From the NCBI GenBank assembly GCA_046727955.1, contig JBKPDO010000333.1, positions 1 through 25,298 of the forward strand: 25,298 nucleotides of DNA, read 5' to 3'. Position 1 is the stretch's first letter, and each line of letters begins with the position of its first letter. The translations under genes and the position numbers were made by a program. Shown in pieces: positions 7,766-14,510 of the stretch. Under the pieces are notes generated by a model. It worked only from the letters and a program-made list of their open reading frames with translations, was not told the origin of the DNA and did not search any database. This DNA is from DASVXQ01 sp046727955. GTDB taxonomy: Bacteria > Actinomycetota > CALGFH01.

Positions 7766-7824
7766 GCGGGATGGCACGCTGTTGCACGTCAGACAGAGAT
7801 TCGGTCGATGTGACAGGAGGCATC

Positions 7825-8016
7825 GTGGGAGAAATGCTCACGCCCGACGAGGCAGGCAAGTACCTGAACTACCCCGCCGAGACGCTGCGCAGGTGGCGGA
7901 TGCTCGGCACCGGCCCGAAGTTCATCAAGGCCGGCAGGCACATCAGGTATCGCAAGACCTCGCTCGACCGCTGGGTCGAGCAGCGCGAGCGGGGCGGTGA
8001 TCCGGATGCGGCCTGA
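7825..8016 (+). CDS. Small HTH DNA-binding protein (excisionase/AlpA-like)
   Basis: The protein is 63 aa from GTG. It is almost entirely one MerR/Xis-type winged helix: LTPDEAGKYLNYPAETLRRWRMLGTGP, then KAGRHIRYRKTSLDRWVEQRE. The GTG at 7825 was chosen because AGGAGG (7815-7820) lies 4 bases before it; an in-frame ATG at 7834 is an alternative. It is the first gene of the rightward operon, divergent from the repressor, the position of an excisionase or AlpA-type activator in integrative elements and satellites. Either role is possible; the sequence only shows DNA binding. Confidence 0.82.
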   Translation: MGEMLTPDEAGKYLNYPAETLRRWRMLGTGPKFIKAGRHIRYRKTSLDRWVEQRERGGDPDAA

Positions 8017-8380
8017 CCGGCCGGCGCTACCCGAGCGGCACCGTGCCCTGCTGACGCTCCTGCGCGACAGCGCCGACTCCGACCCCGATGGCCGGCTGGT
8101 CTCGTCGTGGACCCAAGGCCAACTCGCCACCACGCTTGGCCTGTCGGTACGGACCCTGCGCCGCGTGCTCGACGACCTCCGCGAGCCGGATACTGATCCT
8201 CGGCACTCGAGGACCGGCAGGCCACCAGGCAGGCGGCTGGGCCTGGTGAAGGTCGAGCCGATCCTCCGCGAGCCCCCGGGCGGCGGCCGCCTGTACGCGG
8301 ACAACCTGTACGTGCTCACCGACTCGTGGCCTGCCGGTCCTCATGGCCTGTCGGTGGCGCCTGAAGGTGGTGGCCGCTGA
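7997..8380 (+). CDS. HTH protein of unknown function
   Basis: The protein is 127 aa from GTG. It overlaps the preceding gene by 20 bases and ends 1 base before integrase 2, so it belongs to the same operon. The segment SSWTQGQLATTLGLSVRTLRRVLDDLRE (about residues 36-63) is a clear helix-turn-helix of the kind found in replication-initiator and GntR/MarR-like winged helices. The C-terminal part (LGLVKVEPILREPPGGGRLYADNLYVLT) looks like the wing and beta strands of such a fold. It may regulate or initiate element replication; nothing in the sequence decides this. An ATG at 8006 is an alternative start. Confidence 0.7.
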   Translation: MIRMRPDRPALPERHRALLTLLRDSADSDPDGRLVSSWTQGQLATTLGLSVRTLRRVLDDLREPDTDPRHSRTGRPPGRRLGLVKVEPILREPPGGGRLYADNLYVLTDSWPAGPHGLSVAPEGGGR

Positions 8381-8381
8381 G

Positions 8382-9761
8382 ATGCCCACCATCGTCAAGC
8401 GGCCCAACGGCAAGTTCCAGATCAAACCCAACGACTCCGACCGCAAGAAGGGCGTCAGCAAGGAGACGTTCGACACCGAGGCCGAGGCGAAGACCCGACT
8501 CGCCGAGATCAAGCGGCAGCTCGCCGGCGGAGGCACGGTCCGACCCGACGAATCACGGATCACCGTCGCCGAGGCGGCACGGCAGTGGCTGGCGATCAAG
8601 GACGCCGTCGGCGAGATCCGCCCGGGCACGCGCCACAACTACGAGCGCTATGTCCGCGTCCACATCGCCGGCACGCCGCTCGGCGACCGGCCGATGTGCA
8701 AGGTCACCTACGAGGAGGACATCGTCCCCTGGCTGGAAAGCCGCCGGAAGGTCTCGAAGGACGTGACCAACTTGGTCGGCATTCTCCGCAGCATCTTCGC
8801 GTCGTGGATCGACGCCGGCAAGCCCGTCGCCCCGGGTGGCAACCCGGTCCGCAAGCGGCTGGTGAAGGGCCAACCCAAGCAGGTGCCGTTGCTCACCGAG
8901 GAGCAGGTGGACCGCTGGCGGGAGTGCCTGATCCCGGACCTGCGGGCGATGTTCGACTTCGAGCGCTGGTACGGGTCGCGGACCGGCGAGGTCCGCGGCC
9001 TCCGCGAAGACGACATCTCCTTCACTGGCCCCCGGGACCCGGACGCGCCGCTGGCCCACGAGCTCGCCAAGCTCGCCGACCTGCCGGCCGACAAGTATCG
9101 CGAGCGGAACGTGACCCTACGGTTCGAACGGCAGCTCAATCAGAACCAGAACAACCAGCCGGCGCCGACCAAGAACACCCGGGCCACCCGGGCCGTGGCG
9201 CTGCCGCAGCAGCTCGTCCAATCGCTCGTCGACCACTGGACGAGCTGGCCGCCGGCAGACGGCTGGATCTTCGTCAACTACCGGCCGCCAGGACCGCAGC
9301 CGCCGGACCTGGCGCTCGTGGTGGAGGTTCAGCGTCTCCGCGCGCAGGGTAGCAGTTACGCGGAGATCGGCCAGCGGTTGGGCATGCCTGTGCGCACGGC
9401 CTGCCAGTATGTCCACAGGGACAGGAACATCAAGCCGGACCGTTCGTGGAAGCCGCGCCCGTGGACCTACGAGACGGTCCGCAGGTACCTGAAGGCGGCG
9501 GCGGCGGCGGCCGGGCTCGACCTGCCGAAGGGCCGGGCCACCCACGTGCTCCGGCACCACCGCGTGACCATGCTGGGCGACCTTGGCTTCGACAGTCACC
9601 AGATCGGCCAGTGGATCGGCGACACCGCGCAGATGGTTGATCAGGTCTACCGGCATCCGATGCCGGGCGCCCTGGCGAGGATGCAGCAAGTCATGGAGGA
9701 CCGCCTGGCACCCAAGCCCGATCACCGGCCCACCGACGACCAGTCCGAGGGCGGGGCCTAG
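8382..9761 (+). CDS. Second tyrosine recombinase, with an HTH inserted in its catalytic domain
   Basis: The protein is 459 aa from ATG at 8382, one base after the previous stop; an upstream in-frame ATG at 8343 would overlap that gene. An N-terminal AP2/arm-binding-like domain (about 1-50), a core-binding domain (about 58-150) and a catalytic domain are present. Catalytic residues: R200 in SRTGEVRGL, K264 in PTKNTRATR, H388 and R391 in THVLRHHR, W411 in the IGQWIGD position normally His/Trp, and Y423 in DQVYRH. Between the beta hairpin and the HxxR box, residues about 311-346 are an extra helix-turn-helix (VQRLRAQGSSYAEIGQRLGMPVRTACQYVHR) of the sigma-region-4/resolvase kind. It is transcribed away from integrase 1. 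Its site is unknown; the GGGACCCA array begins 4 bases after its stop. Confidence 0.92.
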   Translation: MPTIVKRPNGKFQIKPNDSDRKKGVSKETFDTEAEAKTRLAEIKRQLAGGGTVRPDESRITVAEAARQWLAIKDAVGEIRPGTRHNYERYVRVHIAGTPLGDRPMCKVTYEEDIVPWLESRRKVSKDVTNLVGILRSIFASWIDAGKPVAPGGNPVRKRLVKGQPKQVPLLTEEQVDRWRECLIPDLRAMFDFERWYGSRTGEVRGLREDDISFTGPRDPDAPLAHELAKLADLPADKYRERNVTLRFERQLNQNQNNQPAPTKNTRATRAVALPQQLVQSLVDHWTSWPPADGWIFVNYRPPGPQPPDLALVVEVQRLRAQGSSYAEIGQRLGMPVRTACQYVHRDRNIKPDRSWKPRPWTYETVRRYLKAAAAAAGLDLPKGRATHVLRHHRVTMLGDLGFDSHQIGQWIGDTAQMVDQVYRHPMPGALARMQQVMEDRLAPKPDHRPTDDQSEGGA

Positions 9762-9764
9762 TCA

Positions 9765-10259
9765 GGGACCCATGCCTCCTGCGGAGTCATTGGCCTTGCC
9801 TCCGCTCAAGGACCTGCTGGGTGCGGAGCGCGGCGCGGGCGCCGGCGAGGTCGTTGAGGACCTGGTGCCACTCGGCGCTCACGCGCTTGACCTGCGTGGT
9901 TGTCCTGTCGGGTCCCAACTGCCCTTGGGACCCATGCTCGGGTCCTGGGCTGCTCGCGCCGGTCCTGACCTGCACGTTTCACCTCCCAGGGGCGGGACCC
10001 AGATTGGGACCCATCGGGACCCAGATTCCGGGGCGCCAGGGGGGCTCCGAAGGGGGCTCCGAAGGGGGGTACAGGAGGGCAGCGTCACCCGCTCGGCCGT
10101 GGCCCGTCAAGCGCCGATCTGGCGTCCGAGACCGCGTGTCGGCCGGGCTGGGCTCGACTGACACGGGACCCACCACGGGACCCATCCCTGGGACCCACCC
10201 AGGGACCCATGATGGGGACCCCACCATGGGACCCATGATGGGACCCACCACGGGACCCA
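9765..10259 (+). repeat. GGGACCCA iteron-like array
   Basis: The octamer GGGACCCA recurs at 9765, 9927, 9994, 10006, 10016, 10165, 10177, 10190, 10202, 10228, 10240 and 10252. A GGGGACCCCA variant is at 10214 and one inverted copy (GGGTCCCA) at 9910. The last cluster of eight has a period of 12-13 bp. Many units extend to the near-palindrome TGGGACCCA. A longer direct repeat, GGGACCCAGATT(T)CCGGGGC, bounds 10016-10271. The whole 9762-10329 interval between integrase 2 and hicA holds this array and no convincing gene; the 12/13 alternation breaks any reading frame. It could be a replication origin, recombinase arm sites, or an operator cluster. Confidence 0.85.
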
Positions 10260-10329
10260 GATTTCCGGGGCTCCAAGCGGCCGGCCGGGGGCTCGAGCCC
10301 GCCGATGTGTGGTAGAACAGGCGCCCTCC

Positions 10330-10581
10330 ATGACGATCTTCAGGAAACGTCGGCAGCAGAAGCCGCTCGCGATCCCAAAGACGCTCAACCAGCGGGCCGC
10401 TCGCAAGCTGCTGGAGGCACGTGGATGGACGCAGACGCTCGGCGGCAAGCACGTGGTGAAGATGGTCAAGCCGGGTCGCCGGCCGATCGTCCTGCCCCAC
10501 AATCGTGGGCAGGACTACCCACCCGGACTCCGAGCTGCCATCCTGAGAGAGGCAGGTCTCAGCGAGGAGAGGCGGCCATGA
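10330..10581 (+). CDS. hicA: HicA family toxin
   Basis: The protein is 83 aa. HicA mRNA interferases have a dsRBD-like fold with a single catalytic His. Here RKLLEARGWTQTLGGKHVVKMVKPG contains the GGKH motif (H41), followed by IVLPHNRGQDYPPGLRAAILREAGL, the typical C-terminal strand-helix. It is longer than most HicA at the N-terminus (about 18 extra basic residues). The ATG at 10330 was chosen; a GTG at 10309 is in frame, and neither has a strong ribosome binding site. It overlaps hicB by ATGA. As the toxin of a type II pair it would cleave mRNA when HicB is lost, favouring element maintenance. Confidence 0.9.
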   Translation: MTIFRKRRQQKPLAIPKTLNQRAARKLLEARGWTQTLGGKHVVKMVKPGRRPIVLPHNRGQDYPPGLRAAILREAGLSEERRP

Positions 10582-10814
10582 GCGACACCTACACTGTCGC
10601 CCTGCACCAGGAGGGCGACACCTTCTGGGCCGAGGTGGAAGAGCTGCCCGGCTGCTTCGCGACTGGCCGGGATCTCGCCGAGCTGGAAGAGGCGATCGTC
10701 GAGGCGATCGGCCTGTACCGGCAGGACACCGACGCTCACCCAGCGCGCCATGGCCGCGTTCGTCTGGCGGCCAAGCCGAAGATCGAGGGGAAGCTCCGGC
10801 TCACCCTCGCCTGA
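10578..10814 (+). CDS. hicB: HicB family antitoxin
   Basis: The protein is 78 aa. YTVALHQEGDTFWAEVEELPGCFATGRDLAELEEAIVEAIGLYRQD is the degenerate RNase-H-like HicB fold (E-x-LPGC-x-A/T-x-G-x-[T/D]). It binds and neutralises HicA. The C-terminal part is short, without an obvious HTH or ribbon-helix-helix, so transcriptional autoregulation may depend on another factor or be absent. Start ATG overlaps the hicA stop by 4 bases, giving coupled translation. It is followed by about 200 bases without a gene before the terminase. Confidence 0.9.
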   Translation: MSDTYTVALHQEGDTFWAEVEELPGCFATGRDLAELEEAIVEAIGLYRQDTDAHPARHGRVRLAAKPKIEGKLRLTLA

Positions 10815-11017
10815 CACCCCCGCCATCGGGCGCCCCCATGCTTGAGGTCGAGCGGGAGAAAAGCGGCGACTGACGGCGGACTCAACTCGACCGCCTGCTC
10901 GAGGGCGTGCGGACTCGCCGATCCCTTGCCTTATACACACATACAGCGGTCGCTGCTACCGTCTTGACCAGCGCAAACGCGGTCGAGGTCGGGTTCGGGT
11001 GGCGCCTGGAGGCCCGG

Positions 11018-11932
11018 ATGGGGCGGCATATTTTGGGGTCGGGGGTGGGCGTGGCCGAGTGCGTGCCACGGTGGGCGACCCCACGGACCCGGCGGCGCAC
11101 GCTCGGCGGGCAGGTGGTGAAGGTCGCCCGGCAGCTCGAGCTGCCGATGCTGCCATGGCAGCGGCAGGTGCTCAACGTCGGGTTGGAACGGTCCGGCTGG
11201 CGGCCCGCGTACCGCGACGTGCTCGTGTCAGTGCCCCGCCAGTCCGGCAAGTCGAGTCTCGCGCTGGCGCTGATGATCTGGCGGATCACGTCGGCGCCAG
11301 AGCAGCGGGTGCTGTACGGCGCGCAGACCCGGCAGGCGGCCCGGGAGAAGATGCTGTCGACGTGGTGGCCCCGGCTGGTCCGCTCGCCCCTGGCCGACCG
11401 GCTGCGGCTGTTCCGCGGCTACGGCGCGGAGACGATCAGCTGCGACAACGGCAGCGTGCTGCAGCTGCTCTCGGCGACCGAGAGCGCCGGCCACGGGGAG
11501 ACCACGGATCTGGTGATCCTGGACGAGGCGTGGGTGCATGTCGACGCGACGGTCGAGCAGGCCGTCCGCCCGACGATGGCAACTCGGCGCAACGCGCAAT
11601 TGTGGGCGATGAGCACGGCGGGCACCTCGCGGTCGGTGTGGTGGAACGGGAAGCTGGACGCTGGCCGGGCGGCGGCGACGATGGGCCTCGCCGACGGGCT
11701 GGCGTGCCTGGACTGGTCCGCGCCGGAGGACTGCAATCCCGCGGACGAGCCGACGTGGTGGCAATGCATGCCGGCGCTGGGACGGCTGGTCGACGTGGAG
11801 ACGATCCGCGCGGACCTTGCCAATATGGGGGTGGCGGAGTTCCGCCGCGCCTACCTGAATTTGCGGCCGGACCCGGCGGGTGAGGGCTGGTCGGTATTCG
11901 ACCGGGATTTGTGGGAGCAGGCGCGTGGGTAG
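11018..11932 (+). CDS. terL: Phage terminase large subunit, ATPase half
   Basis: The protein is 304 aa. Walker A-like VPRQSGKSS (72-80), Walker B LVILDEAW (165-172) and the coupling motif STAGT (199-203) identify the packaging ATPase of a TerL. ATG at 11018 has GGAGG 5 bases upstream and was chosen over an in-frame GTG at 10907. The protein ends at GWSVFDRDLWEQARG, precisely where the linker to the nuclease domain should begin. The nuclease is instead encoded in the next, overlapping gene (8-base overlap GTGGGTAG). Family knowledge: TerL translocates DNA into procapsids. In a satellite it could direct packaging of element DNA into a helper particle; alone it cannot make a virion. Confidence 0.88.
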   Translation: MGRHILGSGVGVAECVPRWATPRTRRRTLGGQVVKVARQLELPMLPWQRQVLNVGLERSGWRPAYRDVLVSVPRQSGKSSLALALMIWRITSAPEQRVLYGAQTRQAAREKMLSTWWPRLVRSPLADRLRLFRGYGAETISCDNGSVLQLLSATESAGHGETTDLVILDEAWVHVDATVEQAVRPTMATRRNAQLWAMSTAGTSRSVWWNGKLDAGRAAATMGLADGLACLDWSAPEDCNPADEPTWWQCMPALGRLVDVETIRADLANMGVAEFRRAYLNLRPDPAGEGWSVFDRDLWEQARG

Positions 11933-12920
11933 GCGGGGCGATCATCAGCGGGAACGCCGCGTGGTGGCCCGCACGGTTATCGGTCGCCCGTGCGCGCGGT
12001 GCGGCGCCCCAATTCTGGCCGGCCAGCCGTGGGACCTGGATCATGTTGATCAGCCCTACGCGGACGGCGGCGCCGGCCGCAGGCTCCCGAGCCACCGGGC
12101 GTGTAATAGGAAGGCCGGCAGTGCGCTGGGGCACGCTCGGAAGCGGGCGCTGCGGCGGCGGCGGCAGAGGAGGGACGCGACCGTGGAGTGGACCGGGATA
12201 GGGATCGAGGTCGCACCGGACCGCAAGGTCACCTGGTGCGCGCTGGCCGGGGTGCGCCGGTCGGGGCACGTGATCGTCAAGCTGCTCGACCCGCTGCCGG
12301 GCGCGGGGGTCGCGCCGACGCTGGCACTGCTGTGGGCTGACCTGCCGTCCCCGACGGTCGGGATCGACCCCCGCAGCCCGAGCGCGACCTTGGTGGAGCC
12401 GTTGCAGGCGGAGGGGGTGCCGCTGCGGCTCGCCGACGCCAGGGGGATCGCGGTCGCGCACGGCCTGTTCCTGGACTTGCTGGCGGTCGGGCGGCTGCGG
12501 GTCCGCGGCCACCGGGCGTTGGACGAGGCGGCGCGGCAGGCGGCCACGCGGCGGCTGGCGGGCGCGGATGCGGTGGAGCGGTACGCCGGGGCGGACCTGT
12601 CGCCGCTGCTGGCCGCCGAGTTGGCGGTGTGGGCGCTGGGCGACCTCGAGAGTGTGGGCGGGCTGCGGCCCGATCAGGTGACGGCGGCCGTGGTCGGCGG
12701 CGACAATGAGGCAAGGCTCTCCAAGGAGGATGTGATGGCGATCGTCAACGCGAGCAGCCGGCAGGCCAGGAACCAGGCGGACGTGCCGGCCACGCCGGAG
12801 CGGCCCGCGGACGGCGGGCTGTCCTACGACAAGTCGTGGTATCTGGCCGAGGCGGAGCAGGCATCCCGGGAGGCGGGTCGGCATCGTCCCGGCGGCGGCC
12901 AGGCGGGAGGTGGCGCGTGA
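11925..12920 (+). CDS. HNH endonuclease fused to terminase-type nuclease domain
   Basis: The protein is 331 aa from a GTG overlapping terL. Residues about 20-64 are an HNH/zinc motif (C23-x2-C26, DLDHVD with H40, H57-x2-C60-N61). After a basic linker (70-83), residues 86-240 resume the terminase nuclease: EWTGIGIEVAPDRKVTWCALAG and VGIDPRSP supply the acidic strands of its RNase-H-like fold, ending AAELAVWALGD. A low-complexity tail follows. Two in-frame internal starts have strong ribosome binding sites: GTG 12183 (AGGAGG 9 bases upstream; nuclease alone) and ATG 12735 (AAGGAGG 5 bases upstream; a 61-aa tail protein). The HNH thus sits as an insert between the two halves of TerL. The next gene overlaps by GTGA. 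Confidence 0.8.
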   Translation: MGRRGDHQRERRVVARTVIGRPCARCGAPILAGQPWDLDHVDQPYADGGAGRRLPSHRACNRKAGSALGHARKRALRRRRQRRDATVEWTGIGIEVAPDRKVTWCALAGVRRSGHVIVKLLDPLPGAGVAPTLALLWADLPSPTVGIDPRSPSATLVEPLQAEGVPLRLADARGIAVAHGLFLDLLAVGRLRVRGHRALDEAARQAATRRLAGADAVERYAGADLSPLLAAELAVWALGDLESVGGLRPDQVTAAVVGGDNEARLSKEDVMAIVNASSRQARNQADVPATPERPADGGLSYDKSWYLAEAEQASREAGRHRPGGGQAGGGA

Positions 12921-13471
12921 GCGAGGGCGGGTACGACGTGCTCGGCCTGTCCCCCGAGACGCAGAAGCGCAACCTGCTCGAGTCGCTGCGGGAGCGTGCC
13001 TCCGACCGCCGGGCCGAGCGGGAGCGTGCCGCGCAGCTGGACGTCGCCCGCGGCGAGCGTGCGACGGCGGACTTCCTCGCGCAGATGCGCGGTGAGCCGG
13101 TCGTGGCGGGCGCCGCGGTCGCCGGCGCCCTCGAGCAGATGGCCGCCGTCGACGCCATGGAGGAGCAGACCCGGCGCCGCTGCCAGCACGTCCTGGACAA
13201 CTGGCTTGCCGAGCAGGGCGGCGTGCTCGGCGACTCGAGCCCCGTCGCGGCCCTGCAGGAGCTGCTTGGCACCAGGGCTGCCGCGACCCGCTCGGCGATG
13301 CTGGAGTCGCAGGCCCGGGTGCGGACGCGGGCGCGGGAGGTGGAGCGGGACAAGAGCCATCTGGAGCGGCGGGTCGACCAGCTCGAGCGGGAGAACGCCT
13401 ACCTGCGCAGCCAGGTCGACCGCACGTTCGAGGTGCTCGCTGAGCACGAGCAGGGCCGGTCGTACCGCTAG
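12917..13471 (+). CDS. Hypothetical coiled-coil protein
   Basis: The protein is 184 aa from GTG, overlapping the previous stop by 4 bases. It is not recognised. It is almost all helical and charged. Residues about 12-50 (TQKRNLLESLRERASDRRAERERAAQLDVARGERA) and about 130-178 (QARVRTRAREVERDKSHLERRVDQLERENAYLRSQVDRTFEVL) have heptad-like spacing of a coiled coil. A central segment (GEPVVAGAAVAGALEQMAAVDAMEEQT) is less charged. There is no signal peptide or membrane segment. Last gene of the rightward terminase operon, before a strong terminator. By position it could be a terminase partner, a scaffold-like protein or a capsid-interfering factor; none of these is shown. Confidence 0.75.
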   Translation: MSEGGYDVLGLSPETQKRNLLESLRERASDRRAERERAAQLDVARGERATADFLAQMRGEPVVAGAAVAGALEQMAAVDAMEEQTRRRCQHVLDNWLAEQGGVLGDSSPVAALQELLGTRAAATRSAMLESQARVRTRAREVERDKSHLERRVDQLERENAYLRSQVDRTFEVLAEHEQGRSYR

Positions 13472-13560
13472 GGCTGGGCGTCAAACCGGCATGAGGCACC
13501 GCCGGCAAGGCGGATAGGTCGCGACCTCCTTCAGACCCGGGACCCGCCTGCGTCCACCAT

Positions 13561-13595
13561 GCAGAAAGCCCCCGGGAGCCCCGGGGGCTTTCTGC
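13561..13595. terminator. Bidirectional intrinsic terminator
   Basis: A perfect 15-bp stem, GCAGAAAGCCCCCGG / CCGGGGGCTTTCTGC, encloses a 5-base loop. The stem itself carries AGAAAG on the left and CTTTCT on the right. It lies between the convergent terminase operon (ending 13471) and lipoprotein operon (ending 13605) and can serve both. Confidence 0.9.
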
Positions 13596-13604
13596 TGTCG
13601 GCGG

Positions 13605-13892
13605 CTACTGCGGGCAGGACAGCTTGGCCTGCCGGTCGTGGATGGCGACCAGCGACTCGCCCTGGTCGGCGAAGTCGGTGGCGAGGCGCCGCTGCTCGAG
13701 TTGGGCGAGCTCCGCGCAGTTCATGTCGGCGACCACGTCGATCCAGTGCTGCATGCGCTCGCTGATGGTGGTCGCCGGCGCGCGCCCCGTGGTGGCCGGC
13801 GGCGTGCCGCTGCCGCTGCCGGTGCTGCTGCATGCCCCCAGCGCCAGGGCAAGGGCAAGGGCAAGGGCAAGGGCGAGCAGGAATCTGGTCAT
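13605..13892 (-). CDS. Small secreted lipoprotein
   Basis: The protein is 95 aa. It starts MTRF, then a hydrophobic run of alternating Leu-Ala and a lipobox LALGAC at about residues 15-20 (lipidated Cys20), then a Ser/Thr/Gly linker and a helical domain (ERMQHWIDVVADMNCAELAQLEQRRLATDF). It ends in CPQ; the mature domain contains two Cys that could pair. The ATG at 13892 overlaps the upstream stop by ATGA. A Sec-exported, membrane-anchored product from an element cargo operon might act in superinfection exclusion or surface interaction, but this is inference and no family is recognised. The Leu-Ala run is encoded by a hexanucleotide tandem repeat. Confidence 0.78.
   Translation of the reverse strand: MTRFLLALALALALALALGACSSTGSGSGTPPATTGRAPATTISERMQHWIDVVADMNCAELAQLEQRRLATDFADQGESLVAIHDRQAKLSCPQ
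13846..13874 (+). repeat. Hexanucleotide microsatellite in a signal peptide
   Basis: Nearly five tandem copies of AAGGGC (plus strand), encoding the Leu-Ala repeat of the lipoprotein signal peptide on the minus strand. Gain or loss of units keeps the frame but changes the length of the hydrophobic core by two residues each. Confidence 0.85.
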
Positions 13893-14116
13893 GCCGCATC
13901 TCCTCCGTCCGGGTGGCCGAGGCTGTCCGCCCACGCCTTGAGCGTAGAAACAGCTTCTTCTACCCCCGGCGGGATGTCGAAGCCCCACCGCTGCGCGCGG
14001 TGGCTGAGAATCCTGATGTCACTGGCGGTCGCCTGGACGGCCCTGCGGAGGTGGAGTCGCTGTTGCGCCAGCTCGGCGGGCGTGACGCGCAGGCGCGGGT
14101 CGGTGCGGCCGGTCAC
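13889..14116 (-). CDS. Hypothetical small protein
   Basis: The protein is 75 aa from GTG and not recognised. It is helical, with LRVTPAELAQQRLHLRRAVQATASDIRILSHRAQRWGFDIPPGVEEAVSTLKAWAD; it has no signal peptide, Cys or known motif. It overlaps both neighbours by 4 bases (GTGA upstream, ATGA downstream), the tight packing expected of a translationally coupled operon, which is the main support that it is real. Likely a cytoplasmic cargo protein of the element. Confidence 0.62.
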   Translation of the reverse strand: MTGRTDPRLRVTPAELAQQRLHLRRAVQATASDIRILSHRAQRWGFDIPPGVEEAVSTLKAWADSLGHPDGGDAA

Positions 14117-14376
14117 CGGACCACGTTCCCGGTGATGATTTCGCGGATGCGGCGGTCCAGGTCGCGGGCGACGGTGCGCAGGTCGCCGGCGCGGTGGCCG
14201 CGGCGGACGTCGAGGGCGCCCCGCTCGAGGGCATGGGCGACGAAGCCCAGGACGATGTTGCCGCGCCCGACGGGGATGTCGGGATTCATGAGGGCGGCGT
14301 GCGCCGACTCGAGCAGGGCGGCGACGGCGCTGCGCTCATCCGCCGCGAGCGGTCGGGTAGTCTCTGCGTTGTCCAT
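14113..14376 (-). CDS. Hypothetical small protein, first gene of the lipoprotein operon
   Basis: The protein is 87 aa from ATG at 14376 (MDNAETTRPLAADERSAV), with AGGGGG about 7 bases upstream; longer starts to 14442 are possible but lack a ribosome binding site. It is helical with a hydrophobic centre (NIVLGFVAHALERGALDV) and a basic C-terminal helix (ARDLDRRIREIITGNVVR). Not recognised. It overlaps the following gene by GTGA. It is divergent from the Xis-like gene at 14511, so 14377-14510 probably holds promoters for both directions. Confidence 0.6.
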   Translation of the reverse strand: MDNAETTRPLAADERSAVAALLESAHAALMNPDIPVGRGNIVLGFVAHALERGALDVRRGHRAGDLRTVARDLDRRIREIITGNVVR

Positions 14377-14498
14377 CAGGTACCCCCTGGTGGGCCATGG
14401 GGCCGGCCCGTTCGCTCGGGTGCGGCCCCGCTTTGCATGCATCCTAGATCATCCGCGAGCGATAGTGTGTACTTGCGAGTATCGGCTGGCAAGTCTCG

Positions 14499-14504
14499 TA
14501 CGCT
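14499..14504 (+). promoter_or_regulatory. Possible -10 of a leaderless promoter
   Basis: TACGCT (TAnnnT) lies 6 bases before the ATG at 14511, which has no ribosome binding site. A weak -35, TTGCGA (14473-14478), is 20 bases further up, longer than ideal. Confidence 0.4.
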
Positions 14505-14510
14505 CTGAGC

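Noticed and set aside
9787..9975. 62-codon frame on the minus strand between recombinase 2 and the repeat array
   Set aside because: The C-terminal half (AEWHQVLNDLAGARAALRTQQVLERRQ) looks protein-like, but the start lies in repeat sequence without a ribosome binding site; left as possible but unsupported.
9765..10259. GGGACCCA array as a CRISPR
   Set aside because: The repeat units are 8-9 bp and the spacers 4-5 bp; CRISPR repeats and spacers are each over 20 bp, and no cas genes are present.
11436..13508. 690-codon open frame antisense to the terminase and HNH genes
   Set aside because: Pro/Arg/Ala-rich composition typical of a codon-position shadow; the sense genes have motifs and coupled starts.
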